From Sulfurimonas hydrogeniphila (GTDB lineage: Bacteria > Campylobacterota > Campylobacteria > Campylobacterales > Sulfurimonadaceae): a stretch of 64,000 nucleotides of DNA. Numbering within the stretch: the stretch's first letter is position 1; each line of letters starts with the position of its first letter. Positions 1 through 8,924 of this stretch are shown piece after piece. The stretch covers positions 806,001-870,000 of the forward strand of contig NZ_CP035534.1 of the NCBI RefSeq assembly GCF_009068765.1, given 5' to 3'. The notes beneath the pieces were generated by a model, which was not told the origin of the DNA, did not search any database, and saw only the letters and a list, made by a program, of their open reading frames with translations. The translations under genes and the position numbers were made by a program.

Positions 1-466
1 CTTCAGGGCTGGAGTAAGGAAAATCCGTTCTGCCGATACTTCTTTGAAAAATAAAATCACCGCTGAACATTGCATGCCCGATTTCAATAGTGGAGCACCC
101 CGGACAGTGTCCCGGAAAATGGGTAAATTTTACTTTTGTACCGTCAAAATCAAGCTCTTCGTCACCCTCAATGGCTACATCAGGAGTAGATGGCGGCAGA
201 TCCGGCATCCAGGTATTGTCTTGAAGCAGAGGAATGTCACCTTTTGGTGTGTAGAGTTTGACCCCCAGTTTCTCCTGAAGCTCTGCATTGCTCCACACAT
301 GGTCAAAATGGCCGTGTGTATTTAATATAGCTACAGGATTTGTAACATTGTTCAAAACCCACCCAGTGGCACCAACACCCGGGTCAATTATAAAATCTTT
401 GCCATCAACTGTAGCAATATAACAATTTGTCTGATACGGTCCCATAGGCTGTTTTTTTATCTGCAT
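1..466 (-). CDS. MBL-fold metallo-hydrolase (glyoxalase II-like), cut at window edge
   Basis: Reading the minus strand from an ATG at 464-466 gives 155 codons that run off the left edge, so the C-terminus is missing. The zinc-binding HxHxDH motif of metallo-beta-lactamase hydrolases is clear (HGHFDH, residues 51-56), followed by a second metal-ligand region (FPGHCPG, His120) and the SGDFIF segment with Asp137. This pattern fits the small glyoxalase II-like hydrolases that act on thioesters such as S-lactoylglutathione; the actual substrate cannot be told. A purine-rich AAGAGAT lies just upstream of the ATG. The gene is divergent from the DUF455 gene, with only 40 bases for both promoters. Confidence 0.88.
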   Translation of the reverse strand, partial: MQIKKQPMGPYQTNCYIATVDGKDFIIDPGVGATGWVLNNVTNPVAILNTHGHFDHVWSNAELQEKLGVKLYTPKGDIPLLQDNTWMPDLPPSTPDVAIEGDEELDFDGTKVKFTHFPGHCPGCSTIEIGHAMFSGDFIFQRSIGRTDFPYSSPE

Positions 467-506
467 TATAATCTCTTTTTTAGTGTTATTATAGCATCAT
501 ATCGGT

Positions 507-1322
507 ATGAATTTTTATAAAGAATTAGAGTTAATTTTACAGACAAAATCACCCAAAGAAAAAATCAGAAGATTTAATGATTTTTATGTGCATTACAAAG
601 CGGGGAGCGCCGTTTTTGAAACAGAATACAAAGCAAAAGAGTTTTCAGAACCCTCATACAGTGTTACATGTAAGACAGTACCGCCTCAGGATGTTCCAAA
701 AAGAACAAACCTCACAACAAAAGAGGGACAGGTGAATTTGCTGCATGCCATAGCACATATAGAATATTCTGCTATAGATCTGGCACTGGACGGGGCATAC
801 CGTTTTACAAATATGCCAAAAAAATATTATGATGACTGGCTGGAAGTTGCAGATGATGAGATACGCCATTTTTTACTGCTTGAAGAACTGTTGCATGAAC
901 TTGGGAGCAAGTATGGCGATGTGGAGGTGCATAATGCTCTTTTTGAAGCAAGTCAGCGAACACAGACTTTATTGGAGCGTATGGCAGTAGTTCCCCGTTA
1001 TCTCGAAGCCAACGGCTTGGATGCTACACCGATGATACTGCAAAAAATCCAGAGAATGCCAAAAAATACTATGCTTGAAAAAATTACACATGCTTTACAT
1101 GTAATCCTTGATGAAGAGGTTTCTCATGTGAAAAAGGGCGATGTCTGGTTTGAGTATGCCTGTGAAAAAGAGGGTGTAAATAAAGATGTCTATTTTGAAA
1201 TTATAGACAAATATTATCCGCAAGGATTTTTACGTCCTAAAAATTTAAATCTTGAGGCAAGAAAAGCAGCAGGCTTTACATGTAATGAACTTAATATTAT
1301 GGCAAAAAAAGAGGTGTGCTGA
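507..1322 (+). CDS. DUF455 family ferritin-like protein
   Basis: 271 residues matching the DUF455 family, recognised by AHIEYSAIDLALDGAYRF (about residues 83-100) and DDEIRHF (116-122). Glu86, Glu118 and His121 are spaced like di-metal ligands of a ferritin-like four-helix bundle, and a third ligand set is likely near DEEVSH further on. No reaction is established for the family as far as I know; relatives have been compared with the tRNA hydroxylase MiaE. No signal peptide, so cytosolic. The gene carries three exact copies of the palindrome TTACATGTAA (664, 1095, 1276) in two different reading phases. Confidence 0.85.
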   Translation: MNFYKELELILQTKSPKEKIRRFNDFYVHYKAGSAVFETEYKAKEFSEPSYSVTCKTVPPQDVPKRTNLTTKEGQVNLLHAIAHIEYSAIDLALDGAYRFTNMPKKYYDDWLEVADDEIRHFLLLEELLHELGSKYGDVEVHNALFEASQRTQTLLERMAVVPRYLEANGLDATPMILQKIQRMPKNTMLEKITHALHVILDEEVSHVKKGDVWFEYACEKEGVNKDVYFEIIDKYYPQGFLRPKNLNLEARKAAGFTCNELNIMAKKEVC

Positions 1323-1356
1323 TTTTTTGATATGAATTATATGTTATAATTCAAAA

Positions 1357-1635
1357 ATGATAATAAGAAAGATTCTCAGAAAATACTTTGCCGCTCTTTT
1401 TGTAGTTGCGACACTTATGGCGGTTTTTCATCACCACAGTGACCTGGAAGTACATGAAGATTGTCAGATATGCAGTATCTCCTCCAATATCTTTGATGGT
1501 GATATTCAAAGAGAACCGGTCTATCTTCCTACACTTGGGCAGACACTCTGTTTTGTGCCTGTTTCTACTCTTTTTATATACATAAACGAAATTTACACTC
1601 CTCGTAATCCCAGAGCTCCCCCAAGTTATTCTTAA
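1357..1635 (+). CDS. small membrane-anchored His/Cys-rich protein
   Basis: 92 residues, not assigned to a named family. An N-terminal signal or anchor (about residues 8-24) is followed at once by FHHHSDLEVHEDCQIC: a His triplet, a further His and a CxxC pair, which looks like a periplasmic metal-binding site. A second hydrophobic stretch sits near residues 64-76 and the tail is Pro/Arg-rich. The layout recalls small DUF2946-like proteins found beside metal transport genes. A TATAAT box at 1345-1350 lies only six bases before the ATG with no clear ribosome binding site, so the message may be leaderless or start further upstream. It probably works with the barrel protein that follows 50 bases on. 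Confidence 0.6.
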   Translation: MIIRKILRKYFAALFVVATLMAVFHHHSDLEVHEDCQICSISSNIFDGDIQREPVYLPTLGQTLCFVPVSTLFIYINEIYTPRNPRAPPSYS

Positions 1636-1685
1636 TTTTCAAAAACAACTGTTTCAAATTTTTTTAATTATTAATAAGGATACTT

Positions 1686-2699
1686 ATGCAAAAAAAACTC
1701 TTCAGAAAATTACAAATACTATCGCTGGCAGCATCAGCTGCTATAACGCCTTTATGGGCATGCAACTCTTCGCATGTCTTGGGAATGGGTGGCTCGAGCG
1801 CCGCGTATACACTTTCTGCAAATACAATGCAAAAAGGAAACTACTACATTGGCGTAAATGCTGAGCGTGTCCAGAACAACACACTCTCTGATCAAACCAT
1901 AATATCAGCGATGCAAAACGGTTCAAGTCATTTGCACAATATTGATGCAATAGATTCCTATTCTCTCTCACTCTCTTACGGGCTCACAGAAAGATTGACA
2001 CTCAGTATGCAACTTCCCTATGTTTCGCGTATAAATGTTCGTGCAGGTGAAGCAGATAATGGTTTATATGCAGTACATCCGCATGGAAATGCTCAGGGTA
2101 TAGGCGATATTTCTACAATTTTACAGTATAAAGTGTATGACAAAGAGTTCAAAGTTGCTCTTTTAGCCGGAATAAAAGCACCAACAGGCAAAACTGATAT
2201 AGCAGATGCAGGAGAAGTTCTTGAAGCGGATTTGCAGGCAGGAAGCGGCTCATGGGACTTTTTTGCCGGAGTTGCTCTGACAAAAGATTTTGACACTTTC
2301 TCTTTGCATGCAAACATACTGTACAAAAAAAATACAAAGGGTGTTGATGAGAGTCAATTGGGGGATATTTTTACCTACAATGCAGCATTTTCATACAAAC
2401 TTTTTGCGCACCAGCATAATCAGAAGTTTTGCAGAGCAGATGAAAAAGAAGATTTTGGCTATTCTGTATCGCTTTTTGCTGAAATCAACGGAGAAAAAGC
2501 GTATAAAGATGATTTTGGTGGTGAGACCGCTTACAACACAGGACATCATGTTGTTTTTGCGACCGTAGGAACACAGGTCGCCATGCACAGCGGTTACTCG
2601 TTTTTTATAACATTTTCAAAACCGTTTTATCAGAATTTTAACGGAATACAAAATGATATAAACTACAAATCAAGTATAGGGTTTGGAAAAAGCTTTTAA
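1686..2699 (+). CDS. outer-membrane beta-barrel transporter-like protein
   Basis: 337 residues with a Lys-rich N-terminus, hydrophobic core and an AxA-like end near LWAC (about residue 26), consistent with a signal peptide. The body is made of alternating amphipathic strands (YSLSLSYGLTERLTLSMQLPYVSR, in part) with Gly-rich turns, and it ends in Phe as outer-membrane barrels do. It resembles the broad 'transporter / phenol-degradation MetA-like' barrel class. The substrate is unknown. The upstream His/Cys-rich small protein suggests metal handling, but that is inference. An AAGGA ribosome binding site (within taataaggatact) precedes the ATG. Confidence 0.7.
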   Translation: MQKKLFRKLQILSLAASAAITPLWACNSSHVLGMGGSSAAYTLSANTMQKGNYYIGVNAERVQNNTLSDQTIISAMQNGSSHLHNIDAIDSYSLSLSYGLTERLTLSMQLPYVSRINVRAGEADNGLYAVHPHGNAQGIGDISTILQYKVYDKEFKVALLAGIKAPTGKTDIADAGEVLEADLQAGSGSWDFFAGVALTKDFDTFSLHANILYKKNTKGVDESQLGDIFTYNAAFSYKLFAHQHNQKFCRADEKEDFGYSVSLFAEINGEKAYKDDFGGETAYNTGHHVVFATVGTQVAMHSGYSFFITFSKPFYQNFNGIQNDINYKSSIGFGKSF

Positions 2700-2708
2700 A
2701 GCTTCTTC
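2686..2708. terminator. possible two-way terminator between convergent genes
   Basis: GAAAAAGCTTT at 2686-2696 pairs with AAAGCTTCTTC at 2698-2708 (10 of 11 positions), centred on the stop codon of the barrel gene and touching the stop of the convergent HD-GYP gene. The stem is AT-rich and the loop is minimal, so this is only a plausible shared terminator. Confidence 0.35.
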
Positions 2709-4618
2709 TAAACTTTTGTGTAAGAGTGCATATCATTGTAGCTATCTCTTACATGTAAAAACTCATCAAGATGTTCAAAGAAAATATCGACAAGTTCAGG
2801 GTCAAAATGTTTTCCTTTTTCTTCTTGTATTAATTTGAAAATTCTTTCATCATCCCATGCTTTTTTATAGCAACGTTCACTGCCAAGAGCATCAAAAACA
2901 TCCGCAAGCGCAGTAATGCGTCCGTAAATATGAATATTTTTTCCACGTAAACCTCTTGGATAGCCGCTGCCGTCATATTTTTCGTGATGCTCATACGCAA
3001 TGACTGCGGCAGTTTTCAAAAGCTCTCTTTGTGAGTTTTTAAAGAGCTGATAGCCTATTTCTGCATGGGTTTTCATCACTTTCCATTCTTCTTGTGTCAG
3101 CTTGCCTTTTTTGTTCAAGATATGATCAGGAATGGCAACTTTGCCTATATCATGCATCGGAGAAGCAATAGTGAGATATTTTGTCTCTTTTTCCCCCAAG
3201 CCGTAATGTTTTGCCAAGATCTGAGAATATAAGGCTACCCGTTTGACGTGGAAACCTGTTTCCTGACTTCGTGTTTCACCAATTTCACCCATTTTGAGAA
3301 TAATATCTTCTTGCGTCTCTTCTATCTCTTTGTGGAGTTGTAAAATCTGTGTGATGTCATTTCTGATGGCAATAAACTCTTCAATTTCTCCTCTTTCATT
3401 TAAGATAGGGCTGATGGTCACTTCGACTATGTAAGAACTTCCGTCTTTTTTTCTGTTTTTTATAACGCCGGACCAGGCTCTTTTTTCTAAAACAGTGTGC
3501 CACATATCCCGGAACAGTGATTTTGGCATATCTTTGTGACGGACAATATTGTGCGGTTTTCCTAAAAGTTCTTCTTTTGTATAGCCTGAAATTATGCAGA
3601 ATTTATCATTTACATAGGTGATTCTTCCGCTTCTGTCGGTTTTGGAAACAATGCTGCTTCTGTCAACAGCATTTTTGTATTCACTTAACAGTTTTAAGTT
3701 TCTCAAAATACTGTTTTTAATTTTGACTCCAAGCAAAAGCATAATCAAAGTGATGAGGACCAGTAGAAAAATATTTATAATCAGTTCTATTTTGAGTCTT
3801 GAGGCATATTTGTTTATCAAACTGTTAATATTGGCAAATTCCAGTTTTTGGAGTCTGTTAAATGCTTCTATAATAGCTGTAGCTTTATCAAACCATTCGT
3901 TTGGATCCTGTGTGACAGAAATATTTTGATGTTTTGTATACTTTTTAAATACATTTTGCAGCCATTGATAATTTTTCCCCTGAGCAATTGTATGAAACTC
4001 TTTCATCATCTCATCAGAAGCATATGTTAAAAAGTTTTGCTGTGCCAGATCATACTCGCCTTTTGCATGCATAGCTGTAAATACAAGTTGGTAGTTTTGT
4101 TTTTTCTGGGCAAACAATCCGCTGAGGGAACCTCGCATCTTGCCGGCGGCTTCTTTCATAAAAAGCAGGTTTGTGTAGGCATGAAACATCTGTTCAATCT
4201 CTTTTTCTTTGATTGTTTTGGTGATCATGAGATGATTTTGCAACAGATGGTATATGATTTTTGTATACTCGTTAAAAGCATCTATAGTGCTAAGAGAGAG
4301 TGATTGGACTTTTTTTCGGAGTTTTGCAAGTGTCTTTTTGTCGGGAGAATAATCTTCATGCAAAAAGATGATTTTAGCATATATACTGTCTGTATTTTGT
4401 TGCTGTTTGCGCAGTAGTGATTGAAATTTTGTTCCATGGGAGCCAAGATACCCGCTGCTGTAGCCTCTCTCTTTTTGAAGAGAGTTTATCAAAAGAGAAA
4501 TATTTTGTATATGCAAAGCATCTTTTTTAAGATGAGAAAGGCCTTGAAGATTGTTATAGCTGTGTATCATTAAGAGTACAAATCCAAAAAATATAATGAT
4601 TAAAGGCAGTGATACCAA
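2708..4618 (-). CDS. NIT-PAS-HD-GYP cyclic-di-GMP phosphodiesterase
   Basis: Order of parts: a membrane segment at the N-terminus, a periplasmic nitrate/nitrite-sensing (NIT) type helical domain (about residues 30-260, with the QKERGYSSGYLGS signature), a second membrane segment (about 275-298), a PAS domain (about 315-430) and a HD-GYP domain. The HD-GYP domain has MHDIGKVAIP, HHEKYDGSGYPRG and DVFDAL, so catalytic residues are intact and it should hydrolyse c-di-GMP. The listed start is a TTG directly before the first membrane helix. The paralogue at 48874-50736 has about ten more residues there, and a TTTAAAGG at 4662-4669 sits just before an in-frame ATA (4652-4654), so the true start may be that near-cognate codon. 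Confidence 0.88.
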   Translation of the reverse strand: MVSLPLIIIFFGFVLLMIHSYNNLQGLSHLKKDALHIQNISLLINSLQKERGYSSGYLGSHGTKFQSLLRKQQQNTDSIYAKIIFLHEDYSPDKKTLAKLRKKVQSLSLSTIDAFNEYTKIIYHLLQNHLMITKTIKEKEIEQMFHAYTNLLFMKEAAGKMRGSLSGLFAQKKQNYQLVFTAMHAKGEYDLAQQNFLTYASDEMMKEFHTIAQGKNYQWLQNVFKKYTKHQNISVTQDPNEWFDKATAIIEAFNRLQKLEFANINSLINKYASRLKIELIINIFLLVLITLIMLLLGVKIKNSILRNLKLLSEYKNAVDRSSIVSKTDRSGRITYVNDKFCIISGYTKEELLGKPHNIVRHKDMPKSLFRDMWHTVLEKRAWSGVIKNRKKDGSSYIVEVTISPILNERGEIEEFIAIRNDITQILQLHKEIEETQEDIILKMGEIGETRSQETGFHVKRVALYSQILAKHYGLGEKETKYLTIASPMHDIGKVAIPDHILNKKGKLTQEEWKVMKTHAEIGYQLFKNSQRELLKTAAVIAYEHHEKYDGSGYPRGLRGKNIHIYGRITALADVFDALGSERCYKKAWDDERIFKLIQEEKGKHFDPELVDIFFEHLDEFLHVRDSYNDMHSYTKV

Positions 4619-4758
4619 TAATTTCAGTTTGGATATTATTGTTGTTGAATTTATTATAAAACCTTTAAAAATAAAATTAGATCTTAATTTTACAATAAAT
4701 TTGTTACAAAAACGTTAAAATCACTTTTCTTAAAAAAACATTTGTTACAAATTTTAGA

Positions 4759-4764
4759 TATAAT
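4759..4764 (+). promoter_or_regulatory. -10 box for nadE operon
   Basis: TATAAT preceded by a T-rich stretch, 38 bases before the nadE ATG, in the 184-base divergent gap between the HD-GYP gene and nadE. The T-rich upstream DNA fits epsilonproteobacterial sigma-70 promoters, which often lack a good -35 box. The rest of the gap shows only AT-rich DNA. Confidence 0.55.
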
Positions 4765-4802
4765 ATTTTTTGTTAATAAGTTGTAAAGGTTTAGTATATA
4801 TT

Positions 4803-5609
4803 ATGAGTAAATATTCGCAGATAACTGACTATTTGGTTCTTTTTTTAGAAAATGAAGTGAAAAAGACAGGTATAAAAAAAGCAGTGGTTGGTTTGAGTGG
4901 CGGACTGGATTCTGCTGTGGTTGCTGTTTTGGCGAAAAAAGCATTTGGAGATGACCTGTTATGTGTTAAAATGCCATCACAATATTCATCACAAAACTCA
5001 CTTGATGATGCGGATGAATTGTGTCGCGATTTCAATATGCGTTGTGTTGTCTGTAGTATTGCTCCAATGTTGCAAGCGTATGAAGAGATGCACCCTGATA
5101 TGGATAATCTCAGAAAAGGAAACTTTTCATCACGCATGCGAATGGCAACATTGTTTGATATTTCGGCAAAAGAGAATGCTTTGGTACTTGGTACAAGCAA
5201 TAAAAGTGAATTAATGCTCGGGTATGGCACACTTTACGGTGACTTGGCGTCGGCAGTGAATCCCATAGGAGATTTGTACAAAAGCGAAGTTTTTGAATTA
5301 GCCGAGTACTTACATGTAAGTAAAAGTATCATTGAAAAGCCGCCTTCGGCTGATTTGTGGAGCGGTCAAAGTGATGAGGCTGATTTGGGCTATACATATG
5401 CTCAACTTGACGCAGCGATGAAACTCTATGTGGATGAGAGACTTTCGCGTGAAGAAGTCATACAAAAGGGTGTTGACGAACGGATGTTGGATATGATTAT
5501 AAAAAGAATTTTTAGAAATCATTTCAAAAGAAAGATGCCTGTGATTGCAAAGTTGACTTCAAGAACATTGAATCATGACTTTAATTATCCGCGCGATATT
5601 ACATTATAA
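4803..5609 (+). CDS. nadE: NAD+ synthetase, ammonia type
   Basis: Makes NAD+ from deamido-NAD+ with ATP and ammonia, the last step of NAD synthesis. The ATP-pyrophosphatase P-loop SGGLDS is at residues 32-37, and the conserved RMRMATLFD, GTSNKSE and KPPSADLW segments follow. There is no glutaminase domain, and 268 residues is normal for the ammonia-dependent form. I chose the ATG at 4803, with AAAGG at 4785-4789, over an upstream TTG at 4770 that would add eleven non-conserved residues. It is first in a run with the DegT aminotransferase and lpxK. Confidence 0.93.
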   Translation: MSKYSQITDYLVLFLENEVKKTGIKKAVVGLSGGLDSAVVAVLAKKAFGDDLLCVKMPSQYSSQNSLDDADELCRDFNMRCVVCSIAPMLQAYEEMHPDMDNLRKGNFSSRMRMATLFDISAKENALVLGTSNKSELMLGYGTLYGDLASAVNPIGDLYKSEVFELAEYLHVSKSIIEKPPSADLWSGQSDEADLGYTYAQLDAAMKLYVDERLSREEVIQKGVDERMLDMIIKRIFRNHFKRKMPVIAKLTSRTLNHDFNYPRDITL

Positions 5610-5625
5610 AACCTAGGAGTAAAAA

Positions 5626-6762
5626 ATGAAAAATGAAAAACTGAGTATCCCTTTTAGTAAGTATGAAAGTTCCCGCGAGGCACACTCTAATGTGAGTGAT
5701 GTACTCGACGGAGAAGATTTGTATCAGGTACCAAAACTTGAAGAAGAGTTTCGTGAGTATGTCGGATCAGAGTATGCGCTTGCTACATCGCACGGCACAT
5801 CGGCACTGCACCTTGCCATGCTTGCACTTGACCTAAAACGCGGGGACAAAGTAATCTGCAGTGTAAATGCGCATCCGAGTGTACCTGAGGTTGTCCGCCA
5901 TTTTGATGCTGAGCCTGTTTTTATTGATATAGCCGAAGACTCTTATAATATTGATCTCAATAAGTTAGAAAATTATTTGGAAGAAAACAAATCCAAAAAG
6001 CTCAAAGCGGTTATTATAACGCATATTGGCGGTATGACTGTAGATTTGGACAGAGTCTATTCGATGGCTTCCATATATAATGTCAAAATTGTTGAAGATG
6101 CAAGCGATGCTCTTGGTGCTACATACAAGGGAGTGAAAATAGGTGCAACAGGTGCAGATATAGTCTGTTTTAACTTTTCTCCGCATTTAAAGAAAAATAT
6201 CTGTAACGGCGGGATGCTTGTGACCAATGATGAAGATATTATGCAAAGAGCAAGGTTGCTGGCAAATCATGCAATGGTACGCAATGAAAATGCTTTGGAG
6301 TATATTTATGATGTTGTAGATATTGGGAATGATTATGCACTGAGCCATTTAAATGCAGCCTATATCAGAGCGCAGGTAAAAGAACAGGATGAAAACATCG
6401 CAAGACAAAAAGAGATTGCCAAAATGTACAGTGAAGGACTTGAAGGGGTAGATCACATTATTACTCCGGATATGGATAATGAAGAGAATCCTTTTTCTCT
6501 TTATATAGTAAAAATAGATAAAAACCGCGATTCTTTTGCTGTAGCACTCAAAGAAGAGGGAATCGGGGCAGGATTGCATTATATTCCGCTTCATCTTTTA
6601 TCGTATTATAAAAGCAAATATGCCCTGCGTGTTAATGATTTTCCAAGAGCACTGCGTTCATTCCAACAGGTACTTTCTTTACCGATTTATGCAAGTATGA
6701 CTGATGAAGATGTACAAACAGTTATAAGTAAAATCAAAAAAATAGCAAAAACGAGAGTGTAA
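5626..6762 (+). CDS. DegT/DnrJ/EryC1/StrS family aminotransferase
   Basis: 378-residue PLP-dependent sugar-aminotransferase fold. Visible family marks: TSHGTSALHLAM near the start, the EDASDALGATYKG segment (Asp that binds the pyridine nitrogen), and FNFSPHLKKNICNGGM, in which one of the lysines is the PLP anchor. Family members transfer an amino group to nucleotide-linked keto-sugars for surface polysaccharides. The exact sugar is unknown and no sugar dehydratase or other sugar gene is nearby. An AGGAG site precedes the ATG; the stop abuts the lpxK start, so the two are coupled, which hints at an envelope role. Confidence 0.87.
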   Translation: MKNEKLSIPFSKYESSREAHSNVSDVLDGEDLYQVPKLEEEFREYVGSEYALATSHGTSALHLAMLALDLKRGDKVICSVNAHPSVPEVVRHFDAEPVFIDIAEDSYNIDLNKLENYLEENKSKKLKAVIITHIGGMTVDLDRVYSMASIYNVKIVEDASDALGATYKGVKIGATGADIVCFNFSPHLKKNICNGGMLVTNDEDIMQRARLLANHAMVRNENALEYIYDVVDIGNDYALSHLNAAYIRAQVKEQDENIARQKEIAKMYSEGLEGVDHIITPDMDNEENPFSLYIVKIDKNRDSFAVALKEEGIGAGLHYIPLHLLSYYKSKYALRVNDFPRALRSFQQVLSLPIYASMTDEDVQTVISKIKKIAKTRV

Positions 6763-7653
6763 TTGAAAAAAACGCTCGTTTTCTGGGTTGAAGAGTATTT
6801 CTACAACCCAACTCCTTTGCAAAAACTTCTCTCCTATCTACTGCTTCCGCTGAGTTGGCTCTATTGTATTATTATGTATGTTCGATACAAAGTACAGAGA
6901 CCGGAGGATTTTGCTATGGAAATTGTCAGCGTTGGTAATCTGACTGTCGGCGGCAGTGGCAAAACTCCATTGGTAACAGCACTGGCAAAAGAGCACAAAA
7001 AACCTGCGATTATACTTCGTGGCTATGGACGAGCATCCAAAGGCTTGATTGTTGTCAAAAACGGCAATGAAATTTTATGTGATGTCAAAAGCAGCGGGGA
7101 TGAAGCGATGATATATGCCAAAAAACTTCCAAATGCTACAGTCATAGTCAGTGAAGAGAGAAAAAGAGCCATACAAAAAGCAAAAGAGCTGGGTTGTGAG
7201 ATAGTTTTTTTGGATGATGCCTACTCCAAACATGATATCAAAAAGCAAGATATACTCATAGATGTAAAAACAAAGAACAGTTCTTGTCTGCCTGCAGGTC
7301 CTTTTAGAGAGCGTCTGTGGCCGGGGAAAGAGGCTTTGCATGTAGAAGAGGAGAAAGATTTTTTTCGTAAGGTAAAACTTGTGAACCCGACACAAAAAAT
7401 GAGTCTTGTGACCGCTATAGCAAGGCCACAACGACTTGATAAATATCTTCCTGCTGTTATTGCAAAGCATTATTTTGAAGACCATCACAGTTTTACAAAA
7501 GAAGAACTTGAAACAATTTTACAAAAAGATGCAGCGACTTCTCTTTTGGTAACATTTAAAGATTATGTAAAAATTGAGCATTTCGGACTGCCCCTTTCAC
7601 TTCTGGATTTGGAAGTAAAAGTAAAAGAAGGTGTCTTTAGTGCGTTTGTTTAG
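6763..7653 (+). CDS. lpxK: tetraacyldisaccharide 4'-kinase
   Basis: Inner-membrane kinase that phosphorylates the 4' position of the lipid A disaccharide. An N-terminal membrane helix (about residues 20-40) is followed by the P-loop GNLTVGGSGKT (58-68), then LRGYGR and FLDDAYSKHDIKK, the LpxK DD motif region. At 296 residues it is slightly short for the family. It starts with TTG immediately after the stop of the DegT gene. Its last 17 bases overlap the convergent permease gene. Confidence 0.92.
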   Translation: MKKTLVFWVEEYFYNPTPLQKLLSYLLLPLSWLYCIIMYVRYKVQRPEDFAMEIVSVGNLTVGGSGKTPLVTALAKEHKKPAIILRGYGRASKGLIVVKNGNEILCDVKSSGDEAMIYAKKLPNATVIVSEERKRAIQKAKELGCEIVFLDDAYSKHDIKKQDILIDVKTKNSSCLPAGPFRERLWPGKEALHVEEEKDFFRKVKLVNPTQKMSLVTAIARPQRLDKYLPAVIAKHYFEDHHSFTKEELETILQKDAATSLLVTFKDYVKIEHFGLPLSLLDLEVKVKEGVFSAFV

Positions 7654-8923
7654 AAATGATTCTTTGTTTGAAGTATCGCAGTAGATACTCTGTCGTAAAA
7701 GCAAGTGCAAAGGTCACTATAAGATAGTATGCAATCTCAGGCATGGTTTTATAGGTAGAATAGAGAGTAATTCCCGCAACGCCAAACATGGAAAAAATTG
7801 CCAAAACAACAAGATATTTTTTTGCGCCACTCTCCTGCAGAAGATTCAAATGCGCAATATGTGTACTTCCCTGAACGATGAGCATGACTATAGCGGCAAC
7901 AGTTGTGATTTGCGCCAGGTTGAAAAAGAGTACCATCGGTATAATCAGCAACGCGCTGATAATGAGTCCTTCAAAAGAGCGGTAGATATTATATTCGTAT
8001 ATTTCAGGAAGATTTCCCTCTTTTGCCATTGTGTATCCTATGTCAGTTACGGCATAAAGTGTTGCATTGATAGCCGAGGCTGTTGCCAGGAGTGCTGTGG
8101 CGGCCATGATTTTAAATCCCCATTCACCAAAGATGGGCTTTGCCGCTTCAGCCAGAGCATAATCTTTTGTCTGAATAATTTTATCAAGCGGCAGGTTTCC
8201 TAAAACAGCGATACTTGTAAGTATGTATAAAGCTGCCACAATGAGCAAGGCGACAAACATAGAACGCATCATGGTCACTTTCGGATTCTCCATATCCTCG
8301 ACTGAGTTTGTAATCACACTAAAACCCTGGTAGGCAAAAAACGTAATTCCGATGGCAAAGACCATACCGCTTACAGGAGGCATGTCCTCTACACTTAAAA
8401 GCTGAGGCTGTATCGTAAAAAGTGCCGCAAAAGCAAAGGTAACAAGGACTCCGAGTTTGATTATGACAATGATGTTTTCCGCCTTCGCAACAAAAACGGC
8501 ACCGATAAGATTGATAAGGGTAAAAAAGGCGATAATACCTATGGCAAATATATTGACCCAGGTTGTATCTCCGTGGAGCATAAAAGTTGCGCTGTAGGTT
8601 CCAAATGATTTGGCAACGGCTGCAATGGCAATGAGTTGGGAAAAATAGAATATGACACCCATGGAACCGGAGAAAATGTTTTCTCCAAAACCCTGGACCA
8701 GATACTCGACTATCCCGCCGCGTGACTGGTAGCGTACTGCCAGCTTTGCCAGAGAGTAGCCGCTTAAAAGAGCTATAATCCCACCGAAAACAAAAGAGAT
8801 CCAGACAATATTTCCAGCCATGGCCCCTGCCTGACCGATGACTATGAAAATTCCGGCACCGACCATGGAACCTATGCCTAAAAAGACGGCACTCCAGAGA
8901 CCAAATGCTTTTGTCTTGTGCAT
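7637..8923 (-). CDS. APC-family amino acid permease
   Basis: 428 residues with about twelve hydrophobic helices. The first helix carries the family's Gly-rich substrate-binding signature (GIGSMVGAGIF, residues 17-27), and helix 6 has FFAYQGFSVITNSVEDMENP, typical of amino acid-polyamine-organocation carriers. It should import an amino acid or related amine across the inner membrane; the substrate cannot be read from sequence. It is co-directional with the HdeD-like gene, one base apart, and convergent with lpxK. Confidence 0.85.
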   Translation of the reverse strand: MHKTKAFGLWSAVFLGIGSMVGAGIFIVIGQAGAMAGNIVWISFVFGGIIALLSGYSLAKLAVRYQSRGGIVEYLVQGFGENIFSGSMGVIFYFSQLIAIAAVAKSFGTYSATFMLHGDTTWVNIFAIGIIAFFTLINLIGAVFVAKAENIIVIIKLGVLVTFAFAALFTIQPQLLSVEDMPPVSGMVFAIGITFFAYQGFSVITNSVEDMENPKVTMMRSMFVALLIVAALYILTSIAVLGNLPLDKIIQTKDYALAEAAKPIFGEWGFKIMAATALLATASAINATLYAVTDIGYTMAKEGNLPEIYEYNIYRSFEGLIISALLIIPMVLFFNLAQITTVAAIVMLIVQGSTHIAHLNLLQESGAKKYLVVLAIFSMFGVAGITLYSTYKTMPEIAYYLIVTFALAFTTEYLLRYFKQRIISKQTH

Positions 8924-8924
8924 T

